A stretch of 64,000 nt of DNA from Chrysogorgia sp. JL179-B06. Taxonomy: Eukaryota; Cnidaria; Anthozoa; Scleralcyonacea; Chrysogorgiidae. The DNA lies in the NCBI GenBank assembly GCA_035772405.1, contig JAYKKM010000348.1, forward strand, positions 4,687,501 through 4,751,500, given 5' to 3'. Positions 23,039 through 34,000 of this stretch are shown in pieces. Under the pieces are notes generated by a model, which saw nothing but the letters and a program-made list of their open reading frames with translations, ran no database searches and was not told where the DNA came from. The position numbers and the translations under genes are program-made. The number at the start of each line of letters is the position of its first letter. Position 1 is the first letter of the stretch.

Positions 23039-24130
23039 ATGCATTCGTTAGCGGTGAAGATAATCTCTTTGACGTCCTTGTTTGTGCTGACATTCCTCGC
23101 TGGTATTTTACCGCTTAGGCTGCGCCGTAAGGATTCAAATGACCCAAATATTCTCAGCAAAGACCTTCGACGTAAACAGTTGGTAAGCCTTAGTACTTGT
23201 TTCGCTGGTGGGGCTTTCTTTGCTTCTAGCATGCTAGAGCTTTTACCGATGGTGCAAAACGAGTTCGAAGCGGTATTAAAACAAGCAGAAATAAAGACAG
23301 ATTTCCCTGTATCCGAGTTTGGCGTATCCGTTGGATTTTTTCTCATTTTGATTTTGGAGCAAATCATTCACGTGATGAAAGACAAATCCGAACATCATAA
23401 CACAGAAGATTCTACTCTTCTTGGGAAGGGCCACAGAAATGGTTCATATGGTGGTACCAATTTCGATGTGCAAAGAAAAAGTGTAGAAAGGGACAGTGGT
23501 GAAAGTGATAGTGACCATGATGATCATCAGCATGATGACCATGGTACCCACCACCATAATCACCATAACCATGAACCAGAACACAAGCTTGAAGATTCGG
23601 GTCACCATCATGATCATAGCATGATGTTTGTGAATACCAGCACAAAACACCATAACCAGCGTCACTACCTACGCTCGTACTTACTATTAACTGCATTGTC
23701 AATCCACGCGCTGTTTGAAGGTTTAGCTGTTGGTCTTTTCAAAAATGTGGATAGCATGGTCGAGCTTTTAGGAGCACTAATAATACACAAGTGCATTCTT
23801 GCCTTCTCAATTGGCATTAACTTGGTTCAACACAATTTCCCACCATCTATGGTTGTCAAGTCTTCACTATTGTTCTCCGCAATGAGTCCCATTGGACTTG
23901 GTCTTGGAATACTCATGTTATTGTACACATCTGTTAATTTGGGTCACATTTTCTCGGCAGTCTTCCAGGCTATTGCGACTGGAACATTTTTGTATGTGAC
24001 TTTTTTTGAAATCTTCTTTCATGAATTGAATAGCAGGGAATTCAACAAACTTCTAAAAGTGTTGATGATGATTCTTGGATTCTGTCTTATCACTGTGGTA
24101 CAGTATTTTGATACTAAAATCAGCAGATAA
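23039..24130 (+). CDS. SLC39A1: ZIP (SLC39) zinc transporter, ZIP1/2/3 type, 363 residues, intronless
   Basis: Predicted zinc importer of the plasma membrane. Start chosen at the first ATG of the frame (23039); the frame is open a little further upstream but without an ATG. Membrane segments are visible at about residues 4-26, 48-70, 96-113, 212-234, 242-262, 272-296, 301-325 and 338-356, giving the expected eight. Family signatures are FAGGAFFASSMLELLP (TM2), HALFEGLAVG (TM4, H223 and E227) and IIHKCILAFSIG (TM5, H250 and K251). The loop between TM3 and TM4 is very His-rich (about 160-193), a likely metal-binding loop. The LIV-1 CPxHE motif is absent, so it is not a LIV-1 type. Paralogue assignment within ZIP1/2/3 is uncertain. 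Confidence 0.93.
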   Translation: MHSLAVKIISLTSLFVLTFLAGILPLRLRRKDSNDPNILSKDLRRKQLVSLSTCFAGGAFFASSMLELLPMVQNEFEAVLKQAEIKTDFPVSEFGVSVGFFLILILEQIIHVMKDKSEHHNTEDSTLLGKGHRNGSYGGTNFDVQRKSVERDSGESDSDHDDHQHDDHGTHHHNHHNHEPEHKLEDSGHHHDHSMMFVNTSTKHHNQRHYLRSYLLLTALSIHALFEGLAVGLFKNVDSMVELLGALIIHKCILAFSIGINLVQHNFPPSMVVKSSLLFSAMSPIGLGLGILMLLYTSVNLGHIFSAVFQAIATGTFLYVTFFEIFFHELNSREFNKLLKVLMMILGFCLITVVQYFDTKISR

Positions 24131-24483
24131 ATGTTATGAAATTAATATATTATCAAAACCCATGAATCCATAGGGAATTTCACTGTTAAAAGATTGTTTT
24201 AAGTCAAAATCAAATTTATGATTACATGCTTGTGTAGTATATAATTTATTAGCATTTAATAATTCTTGCATATTTGTATGGTAGTAAATCTGCAAACACC
24301 ATTAAGGAAATGTAAACATACAACCACTACACAGCTACAAGTATTGCTGAATATTATATTTTATGATAACCAAAAAAAATTATGATATATGAATTATGAT
24401 ATAAAAATTATGATTATAAAAATGATATTAATCATGTATGATAATGTTGCAAGAAATAATTACTTTTTCAAATGTTGATCCAC

Positions 24484-24489
24484 AATAAA
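24484..24489 (+). terminator. Candidate polyadenylation signal AATAAA of the ZIP gene
   Basis: Canonical hexamer about 350 bp after the ZIP stop codon in AT-rich DNA. It is the first clear AATAAA I see downstream. Confidence 0.45.
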
Positions 24490-24504
24490 ATTATAACTAA
24501 AAAG

Positions 24505-24685
24505 TTTGGGTGTGTGTGACGCAACTAAAAGTCGGGGTGTGCGTGTGACGCACATGTGCGTAAGTATGCAGAGCTAAAAGTTTGGGATGTGTGTGACGGA
24601 CATGTGCGCAACACACAGCTAAAAGTTCCGGTGTGCGTGACACACGTGCCTAGTAACGCATAGTAAAAGTCCGGGTGTGAGTGAC
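24505..24685. repeat. Degenerate tandem repeat with TGTGTGACG units
   Basis: Four to five units of about 40-60 bp contain AACTAAAAGT/GCTAAAAGTT followed by GGTGTGTGTGACGCA-like words and ACATGTGCG. Open frames across it are fortuitous. Confidence 0.7.
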
Positions 24686-24689
24686 GATA

Positions 24690-25042
24690 TACTAGACTTT
24701 TCACCATAGATTTTCTGTAGATATAATTTAGTTTAATAGATCATTGATCTACAGTAGAAACCTAGATTCCCAGCACTCTGAAATGTTGCTCAACCATTAA
24801 CCAAAGTACAGGTTTAGGTTATGGTCAAAATTTAATGTTTTATATGACAAGTTTGACTTGTATTAGCTATCAAGTCATGTTTTATCAAGATAAATGCAAC
24901 CTGTGAGTTATATCTGCAACAAAGAGAAAATGTACTGTACATCAATCAGTACATGATAATACAGTTTTAAGTTAAAAGTGGTAAAAGTTAATAATATGTT
25001 GATAATGATAAACAATACAATCAGAATATAAAATTCAGATGC
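24690..25042. other. Gap between the convergent ZIP and ARB2A genes
   Basis: About 350 bp of AT-rich sequence containing the ARB2A 3' UTR. No other feature recognised. Confidence 0.5.
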
Positions 25043-28000
25043 TTAAAGTTTGTTTTTGACATAATTCTGTGAGATCAATGTAACTGTTTCCTCAGTTTCA
25101 ACCTGCATATTTTCATGTTCAGTGTCACTTTTCTCTTCTTGATGAGTGGCTGTTTTGTCATCAGTTTGCCCAATACATTCACCAATAATACCAGTATTTG
25201 CACCACATTTGCTGTCATTTCTCCCAGCACCATGACTGCTGGTACTGGTATGTCCATCATCATCTTCATCCTTCATCTCTCCATTAACATCACCTTCATT
25301 TCTCGCACATATGATATTATGATCTTTTCCATTTCCCATTTTACCACTTGTTTCTTCAGTCCCATCTGGATTGTCATCACTGATCTTTACATCTGCTTTA
25401 GCTTGATTAAGACTGGTAAACCTTTCACCACTATCATTATGACTTGTATCACTTTGACTACCGGTACCACTGTGCTCACCATTTGTGTCAATTTTCTTGT
25501 GTTTGTTCTCATTACTTTTATTATCATCTGTCCCAGACGTACTACAAGCACTTGCACCCACACCAACACTTGTACCAACTTGACTATCATCACCAATGTT
25601 ATCACCATCTGTCTCACCATGACCATCACTGCACTTGTCATCATTGACATTTTTATCTGCACCTATCTCAGAAACACTACCTTCAGAATCTATTGTTCCA
25701 ACTTGACTACATTTATCTATTGTGTCACTATTGGTACTATCATCTGTACCTACATGATTAAGTGCTGATGCACCTTTGTTGGAACTTTTATACTGGGATG
25801 CCAAATCCACAAGTTTTGGCTTGTTTTGTGAGCCAGATTCATTTACTCCTTCAACATTATTACTTGACTTAGCATGTCTGTTTCTATTCTGCTCTTTTCC
25901 ATCATGTGGTTTAGAACCAAGTTCCATTTCAAGACTTGCAAAGTAAGAAAAAATAGACCCCATAGCTTTCCAAGATGTTTCCTCGTGTATTGTTGTCCCT
26001 GCGAAGAAACAAACTTGGAATTATATGCCAAGATGAAGTAATAATATGTCCATCTTTATTTATGTATACAGCACATACTCTTAACAATTATTATTTCAAC
26101 AAACCTGCAGAGACTCTTAGGTTGAATTGCCTCTGACGTTTGCCAACCAATGGTGTGTCCAAATCTTCAAATGATGTTACCCAGTTGACAGAATTCTAAC
26201 AAAATGGGAATACTTGGAAAATTAGTCGCTTTTAACATAATATTAGCAATGTACTGTCAACAGCATTCTTGAGAATAATACACACAAGTACTTGTACCTT
26301 CTCAAACCATTCTTGTACATATCCACTGGTTTGATAACTTAAACTGTGAACTGAGTCTGTAAATGCAACTGCCACAACCTTTTCTATAACATATTCATTT
26401 TTCATCAACTAAAAATTAAAATTTATGAATAATTAATATTTAAAGAAAAACAGACAAGAAAAACAAAATAAAATGATAACATTAGAAAGTCATACACTCT
26501 GTCAGTAAAAACAAAAAAAAATTATAGTCAAAACCATAGAAACACTATATTTTTAGTTCAGTAACTGAGGTGTACATGCCAACATACATTTTGGGATCTG
26601 TAATGTACATGAGTTGCAGAATAACATTCCCATTCAAAGTGAGTCATATTGCTTGTCTAATCACATTTATTACATGTATCACAACTAGATGTCATGTAGC
26701 CGTCAAGTCCGTTCTGCGCATGTGTGATATTTCAAACATGGGGACTCCATATGTCAACAAACTTTAATGGAATATATTTGCAACAATTTGAAAGTGAGTA
26801 TTTGTCAAAGGTGGCGAAGGCAAGAGTGGTAGTTTGATATACTGTATTATCCACATTTAGGAACAGAACAGCTAGCTTCTTATAACATGCTTTTTAGGTG
26901 GAAAAGCTCAAGCGTGGAAAACAAATCCATAACACTTCATGTTCAATGTTTATATAATGCAATGTAAACAAACGATGTAAACAGAAACATGGACATGCGC
27001 AGAACGGACTTGACGGCACCTTTAATAAAAATAATTATGAGACCCTTCATACTGTAAATTAATAGCCCTGAGGTTTCAATGGGTCTCCTGGCCACTTTTT
27101 TACCACACTTTTTAATAATTAACAATTATTATGAGGTTATAGTAAATGAGATTGAAGCCAAGTTAACTATTGCCTCATATAAATTGAGAGTGAATATCTA
27201 TAGAAACTAACTGATGTTCAAAATTATTTTGAAAAAGACAGACATTATTCTTTTGAGAAAAACTGACTACTAAAGTCAATATCTATCTACTAGCAGTAGC
27301 AACAAGACTAATAGGACGTTTCTACTAATAATAATTAATAATAATAAAATTTGTGGTTGTCAAAATCTATACTCTCACATAATAAGTTTATACCATGCCT
27401 AAAGTAAGGCTGCAACTTTCCCAATTTTCTTCTTATTACTGGTAATAAGGTAATAAGGATCGCGTAAATATAGGTTGTAGTACCACCGGGCACCGTCCCG
27501 CACATGCAGTGGTGCTATCATCATGTCTCGCGCACCAATTGGTAAAACCTCATGTTATATTAAAATAGACACCCTAATCCAATCCTAACCTTAACCCCCC
27601 ACCTTCAATTGGTTGCAGTGATGTATGTAAAAATGTCCGAAATTTTCATGTGTTAGAAAAACACTATAATTTGTTACAAAATTGAGAAGTTTGCAAAATA
27701 ACACCAAGGTAATAAGCGTGCATGGGCATAATATAGCAATAGGGTAATGGTAATAAGGTAATAAGTATTCTGCAAAAAAACATGCAGCATGCAGTAATAA
27801 GGTAATAATTAGCACTTTATATATATATAGATGTAATAGATAGCATAATAATAGCAATAGGGTAATGGTAATAAGGTAATAAGCATTCTGCAGAAAAACA
27901 TACTGCATTCATGCAGTAATAAGGTAATAAGGTAATAAGGTAATAAGCGCTTTATATATATATAGATGTATATAGGTATAGCATAATATAGCAATAGGGT

Positions 28001-31000
28001 AATGGTAATAAGGTAATAAGGTAATAAGCATTCTGGAGAAAAACATACAGCATGCAGTAATAAGGTAATAAGGTAATAAGCACTTTATATATATATAGAT
28101 GTATATACTGTAGGTAGCATAATATAGCAATAGGGTAATGGTAATAAGGTAATAAGGTACATGTAATAAGCATTCTGGAGAAAAACATACAGCATGCAGT
28201 AATAAGGTAATAAGGTAATAAGCACTTTATATATATATAGATGTATATACTGTAGGTAGCATAATATAGCAATAGGGTAATGGTAATAAGGTAATAAGCA
28301 TTCTGGAGAAAAACATACAGCATGCAGTAATAAGGTAATAAGGTAGTAAGCACTTTATATAATATATATAGATGTATATACTGTAGGTAGCATAATATAG
28401 CAATAGGGTAAAGGTAATAAGGTAATAAGCATTCTGCAGAAAAACATACAGCATGCAGTAATAAGGTAATAAGCACTTTATATATATATAGATGTATATA
28501 CTGTAGGTAGCATAATATAGCAATAGGGTAATGGTAATAAGGTAATGGTAATAAGCATTCTGCAGAAAAACATACAGCATGCAGTAATAAGGTAATAAGG
28601 TAATAAGCATTCTGGAGAAAAACATACAGCATGCAGTAATAAGGTAATAAGCGCTTTATATATATATATATAGATGTATAGGTATAGCACACTAGAGCTA
28701 TCTGCTTAGCCAAACTTCATTCGTGACCGATGGCGTAAGGCGTTAGCTCCAGTGTGCGGGGCAGTTTTGTAAGCATTTCGTCACTCGTGCCGTCTTTCAC
28801 AAATATTCAACATGTTGAATAATTTTTGTCACGAATGACAATTTACTCTAGTGTGCAGCGAGCTTACAACTTTCCGGCAATACGCATGCTTGTTGAGGTT
28901 CAAATTTCAAAACAACAAACATGGCGGATCATTTGGAGGAAGAAGACGAAGAAACATTGTTGTTTCTGTTGCTTTTGAGGCGACGTCGTAGACGTTTAAG
29001 AGCAGAAAACAGACAGATATGGACAAAACGTTTGATTTTAAGACGGCAAGGACAAGGGGTATATGCAAATCTTGTTCGCGAACTAAATGCAGAGGACCCC
29101 GAGAAATTCAGGCAATTTCACATCGTAAAGGCATGGATAATCTGGCCAAATATCAGCTATTTGATCGTCTAACATTACATCAGCCACCAATACGGTAGTC
29201 AATTTATCCCGGGCGTTCTGTGACCCCCTCCCGCGATCCATCATGTCAGCGGTTGTATGTTCGTAGTTCGCATACAATGCAAATCAGCAATCGTGCCGAA
29301 AATAGTTTCAAAATATTTGTAATACACGACTATTGAATTTTAATTGAATTTTAATAAAATACTTGAATTGCAATAACAATTGAAAAACTCAAGTTTACAA
29401 AATATCTAGATATAAAATACATACTTCCAAAAAGTGTAAAAAGGTTTATGTATAAATGAAGTAAATTATTATTGAGATATGGTATATAACATTAGGGAAC
29501 GGCATCCCAATTCTTAATTGCATAGCGAAGGAAGCTGTCTTGTAATCGTTTAGTGCGACATTTCACAAGAGGAAAAGTCCGAGACTCATGTCGTTCATTA
29601 AGTGTAACTAGACTGAGTTTTATTAGGCGTTCGTTGCTTCGTTGAACGTCTACATATATACAACAGTCAAAGCAAATAAGGAAAAATTGAAGGAGGGAGC
29701 TGACAGAAATTTGTTTCTAATATGATGTGGAATTTCGTGGAAATGCTAAAATGAAAGTGATTTTATTTCTAGCCGTAGTTAAAATCTATTGAAACGACGT
29801 TCATTTGCGATCTCTATGACAAATTTACCGACGACAATGCTTTATAGATTTTATGCTCGCTAGTTTGTTCTACTCCCGGTTTCAAACGATGTTATATAAT
29901 ATTTTGGGAACATACCGCTGACATGATGACTTGGATCGCGGGAGGGGGTCACAGAACGCCCGGGATAAATTGACTACCCACCAATACACTACTTGCGGCT
30001 AAATCGAGGAATGGCACATCACTCGACGCCATCTTGAATTCAGCGCAATGGCCTGGGGTTGACTGCGTGTCTATTGTCCGTACAGTATTTACTGTTTAAT
30101 TGTCATATGGGGGATTAATTAGTTAAATATTATTTGTGTTATTACTATCAAATAATTACTATTGTGATTATTACTATTATTATTATGTTATCATAAACCT
30201 TATTATAATTAGGCAAGCAGATTGCTGGATTCAAGTTGAGCCGCAACAACAGCTCATTCGTATTACGATTGCTGTCATTTTAAATAAACCATCCCTGCTC
30301 GATCAGGAAAGGGCTAGTAATTATTATTACTATTATTATTATCATCATTTTAATATTATAAATACATTACTATTATTATATTTTTATTTAATATTATTAT
30401 TATTATTATCATTACTATCAGGGTCATAGCCACTCATCTCCGCTCGCATGCATCCCTTGACATTTTAAAACAGTCTTATTTTCCCTGATGAAATAAATAA
30501 ATAAAGGTCCTTTTGTAATAGAAAAAGCACTTTCCAAAAGCTGTTCCCCTTCGCCCCTGATTGTTACTGTTTTGAGATACATTTGCTATATTAATAATAA
30601 TAGCATGATATTATTTATATTATTATAATTTGTTATTACTATTGTGCATATTTTCTTATAAATTAGATTTAAAAATTTGTTTATTATTATGACTTATACA
30701 TCATTATTTAGATTCAAAACAGCATCAGTATTTATGGTAATTATATTTTAATCAGTGGAATTTAACTAAAATATACAGAAGTGATGAACCAAATTTATTA
30801 TGATACCACTTGCTTGTACACACATGACACACTTGATTTCCAGTCCTTTGCGCTGAATTCAAGATGGCGTCGAGTGATGTGCCATTCCTCGATTTAGCCG
30901 CAAGTCCAAACACTAGGTGCCGCCATGTTTGTTGTTTTGAAATTTGAACCTCAACACGCATGCGTATTGCCGGAAAGTTGTAAGCTCGCTGCTTTCACTT

Positions 31001-34000
31001 CCCCGCACACTAGAGGAAATTGTCATTCGTGACAAAAATTATTCAACATGTTGAATATTTGTGAAAAACGGCACGAGTGACGAAATGCTTACAAAACTGC
31101 CCCGCACACTGCATGGAGCTAACGCCTTACGCCATCGGTCACGAATGAAGTTTGGCTAAGCAGATAGCTCTAGTGTGCGCCGGGCTTTAGAAACGCTGAT
31201 CTATCGCTACTCGGTATATGTATATACAACATGTTAATTACCATTACTCTATTATTTGTTGCGCTTATTACCATTGCCCTATTGCTATATTATGCTACCT
31301 ATATACATCTATATATATATATATAAAGCGCTTATTACCTTATTACCTTATTACTGCATGCAGTATGTTTTTCTGCAGAATGCTTATTACCTTATTACCT
31401 TATTATATACATCTATATATATATATAAAGCGCTTATTACCTTATTATATACATCTATATATATATATAAAGTGCTTATTACCTTATTACCTTGTTACTG
31501 CATGCAGTATGTTTTTCTGCAGAATGCTTATTACCTTATTACCTTATTATATACATCAATATATATATATAAAGCGCTTATTACCTTATTACCTTATTAC
31601 CATTACCCTATTGCTATATTATGCTACCTATATACATCTATATATATATAAAGTGCTTATTACCTTATTACTGCATGCTGTATGTTTTTCTCCAGAATGC
31701 TTATTACTTTATTACCATTACCCTATTGCTATATTATGCTACCTATATACATCTATATATATATATATAAAGTGCTTATTACCTTATTACTGCATGCTGT
31801 ATGTTTTTCTCCAGAATGCTTATTACTTTATTACCATTACCCTATTGCTATATTATGCTATACCTATATACATCTATATATATATATAAAGCGCTTATTA
31901 CCTTATTACTGCATGCAGTATGTTTTTCTGCAGAATGCTTATTACCTTATTACCATTACCCTATTGCTATATTATGCTACCTACAGTATATATACATCCC
32001 TATTGCTATACTATTGTGCTACCTATATACATCTATATATAAAGTGCTTATTTTATTACCTTATTTGCTTATCAGAATGCTTATTAATATTATAAGGCTA
32101 TAATAAGGCTCCAGAATGCTTATTACCTTATTACCGGTAATAAGAAGAAAATTGGGAAAGTTGCAGCCTTATTTTTAGCATCATTTGAATAAGTTTACAT
32201 AAACCATTGTGTACTTTTGTACTTGTAATTTAGCATTTAAAAATGGTCAAAAAATTATAGTGATATACAGTGTAGTGTATGTCATGTAATAAACAGAAAC
32301 ATTAAAAGTGGTACCAGTAATTTGCACAATTTAATAAGTCATAAACTCACTCCTCATAAGAATGTGAACTTACGTAGTCAACAACAAGAAAACCACCATA
32401 GCTATGAGCAACAACAAATATCTTTTCAGCTTTTGCCTTTTCAATAATATTCTTCCAAACATAAGAGAAGTGTCGCTCTGGTGTTTCACTGTCCTATAAT
32501 AACAATTTTAATTATTAAGTTTGTTGTGTCATAAACTGAATTTTTTTCAAAATGAAAATTGATTGTTAAGGAGGTGATAATTGAAAGCTGCAGCCTAACA
32601 ATATACTGTAACCAGCTGATGTACATTATTCATACAGTCACAGTTATCAAACCTGAATATCCTTTTTCTTTCCTTTAACATATCCCTGACGTTGGTTTGT
32701 GTTGAGGACCACAATACCATAGTTTTTCTGTTGATAAGAAAGTTAAGTGTTTAGACCACTCCTGGTATTTAATGTATACTAAATATTGACTAATTGGTTC
32801 AAGTACTTTATTTATTTGTTCTGTCAAATATTTTTTCTCATGTTAATGTTAAGAATTTACAGCTTAGTTGATGTCTGTAAATCATTACGTTTTTGTTGCT
32901 CATGTAAAAGCTGTAAATAGCCCTGTGAGCCCTGATTGCTAGCTGGACAAGGCTCTAATACTGCACAACAACATCAACTTAACAAGTTACTTTTTATTAT
33001 ACCTCAGAAGGGTAAATATATAATGCCTTACTAAATAGTTGGACAACAGTAGTTTTACCTTAAGGCCTTGCTTTATGTATGGTATTTGAGTTCCATGATC
33101 TAAGCAATCATTAATAATCAATCTACATGTACACCATAAAACAATTTAAATATAAAATTTGACTGAATATAAATGTAGTGTGCTGCATAAATATGATGCA
33201 GTGTTAATAGATGGTCTAACATCTCAAGCAAATCAAGGCCCTGGTCATCAGATAGTGAAACATCACTTCTCACACACTGCCAGGGAATGCAGCCACCATG
33301 CAGTACACTGCACATTATTTACTAGTGCCTGACCTTTAATCAACTATAACAGTTTTACACCATTAGATAACCTTTTGTCATGCACTAAATAAAACAACTT
33401 TATACAAAAAATACATTCACATAGAACATACTATAAGTCATACTCTGCTGGTCCATCTCAACAACTCCTGTTGCCAATATCCTTAACAACTTAACATGAG
33501 TGAGTGGGTGGGGAAAACAGGTCAGGCCTTTGCATGGCAACAAACAAAAGTGAACTCTTACATCCCAGCAGTGTGTGAGAAATACATTTTCTGCCTCTTT
33601 TGTTCCTCAGCCAGCAGAAAATTTCACTTAATTATGTTTCACTCTCTGACAAAGCACTGACCTTTGCTTCAAACATTGACCACCAATTCACTATTTTGGC
33701 AGCATACACATAGTAGCGGGGTTTAGTCGTCTGCGGCGCAGGCTAATAATATACATACATGTAGCATACATAATACTTGTATACTTACAGTACATGAATG
33801 AAATTGGGTAAAAATGGACAACTACCTTCTAGCCCATTGGCCAGCTCTCACTACCCCAGATCCATGGACAAGCACCAGTAACCTCTCTGCTATTTCATAG
33901 TTTTCACTGACAAATATAAATCCCTTTGCATTCTTCTCTTTTTCTTTTAACTGCAAGCATATAAAACTTAACACTCAGTTGGCAGTGCCACAACATTGGC

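Larger units (their letters stand above)
27411..32165. mobile_element. 4.75-kb palindromic composite element with inverted satellite arms
   Basis: Outer ends TAAGGCTGCAACTTTCCCAA and TTGGGAAAGTTGCAGCCTTA are inverted and continue into TTTTCTTCTTATTAC. Just inside each end is a satellite array, left and right arrays being reverse complements. The core (about 28690-31185) also has inverted arms of about 300 bp and contains a Harbinger transposase relic and a nested MULE-like element. It is wholly within the ARB2A intron between exons 8 and 9. Confidence 0.8.

Noticed and set aside
22864..23367. 167-codon minus-strand frame over the ZIP gene
   Set aside because: Antisense shadow; the plus frame has clear ZIP motifs.
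25115..25768. 217-codon Thr/Ile-rich plus-strand frame
   Set aside because: Antisense shadow of the low-complexity last exon of ARB2A, whose frame is fixed by the conserved SAGTTIHEETSW block and the upstream exons.
27591..28713. Leu/Tyr/Ile-rich minus-strand frames up to 253 codons
   Set aside because: They are translations of the GGTAATAA/TATATA satellite units; all frames repeat with the array.
31218..32103. Leu/Tyr/Ile-rich plus-strand frames up to 223 codons
   Set aside because: Mirror-image satellite array; same reason as the left arm.
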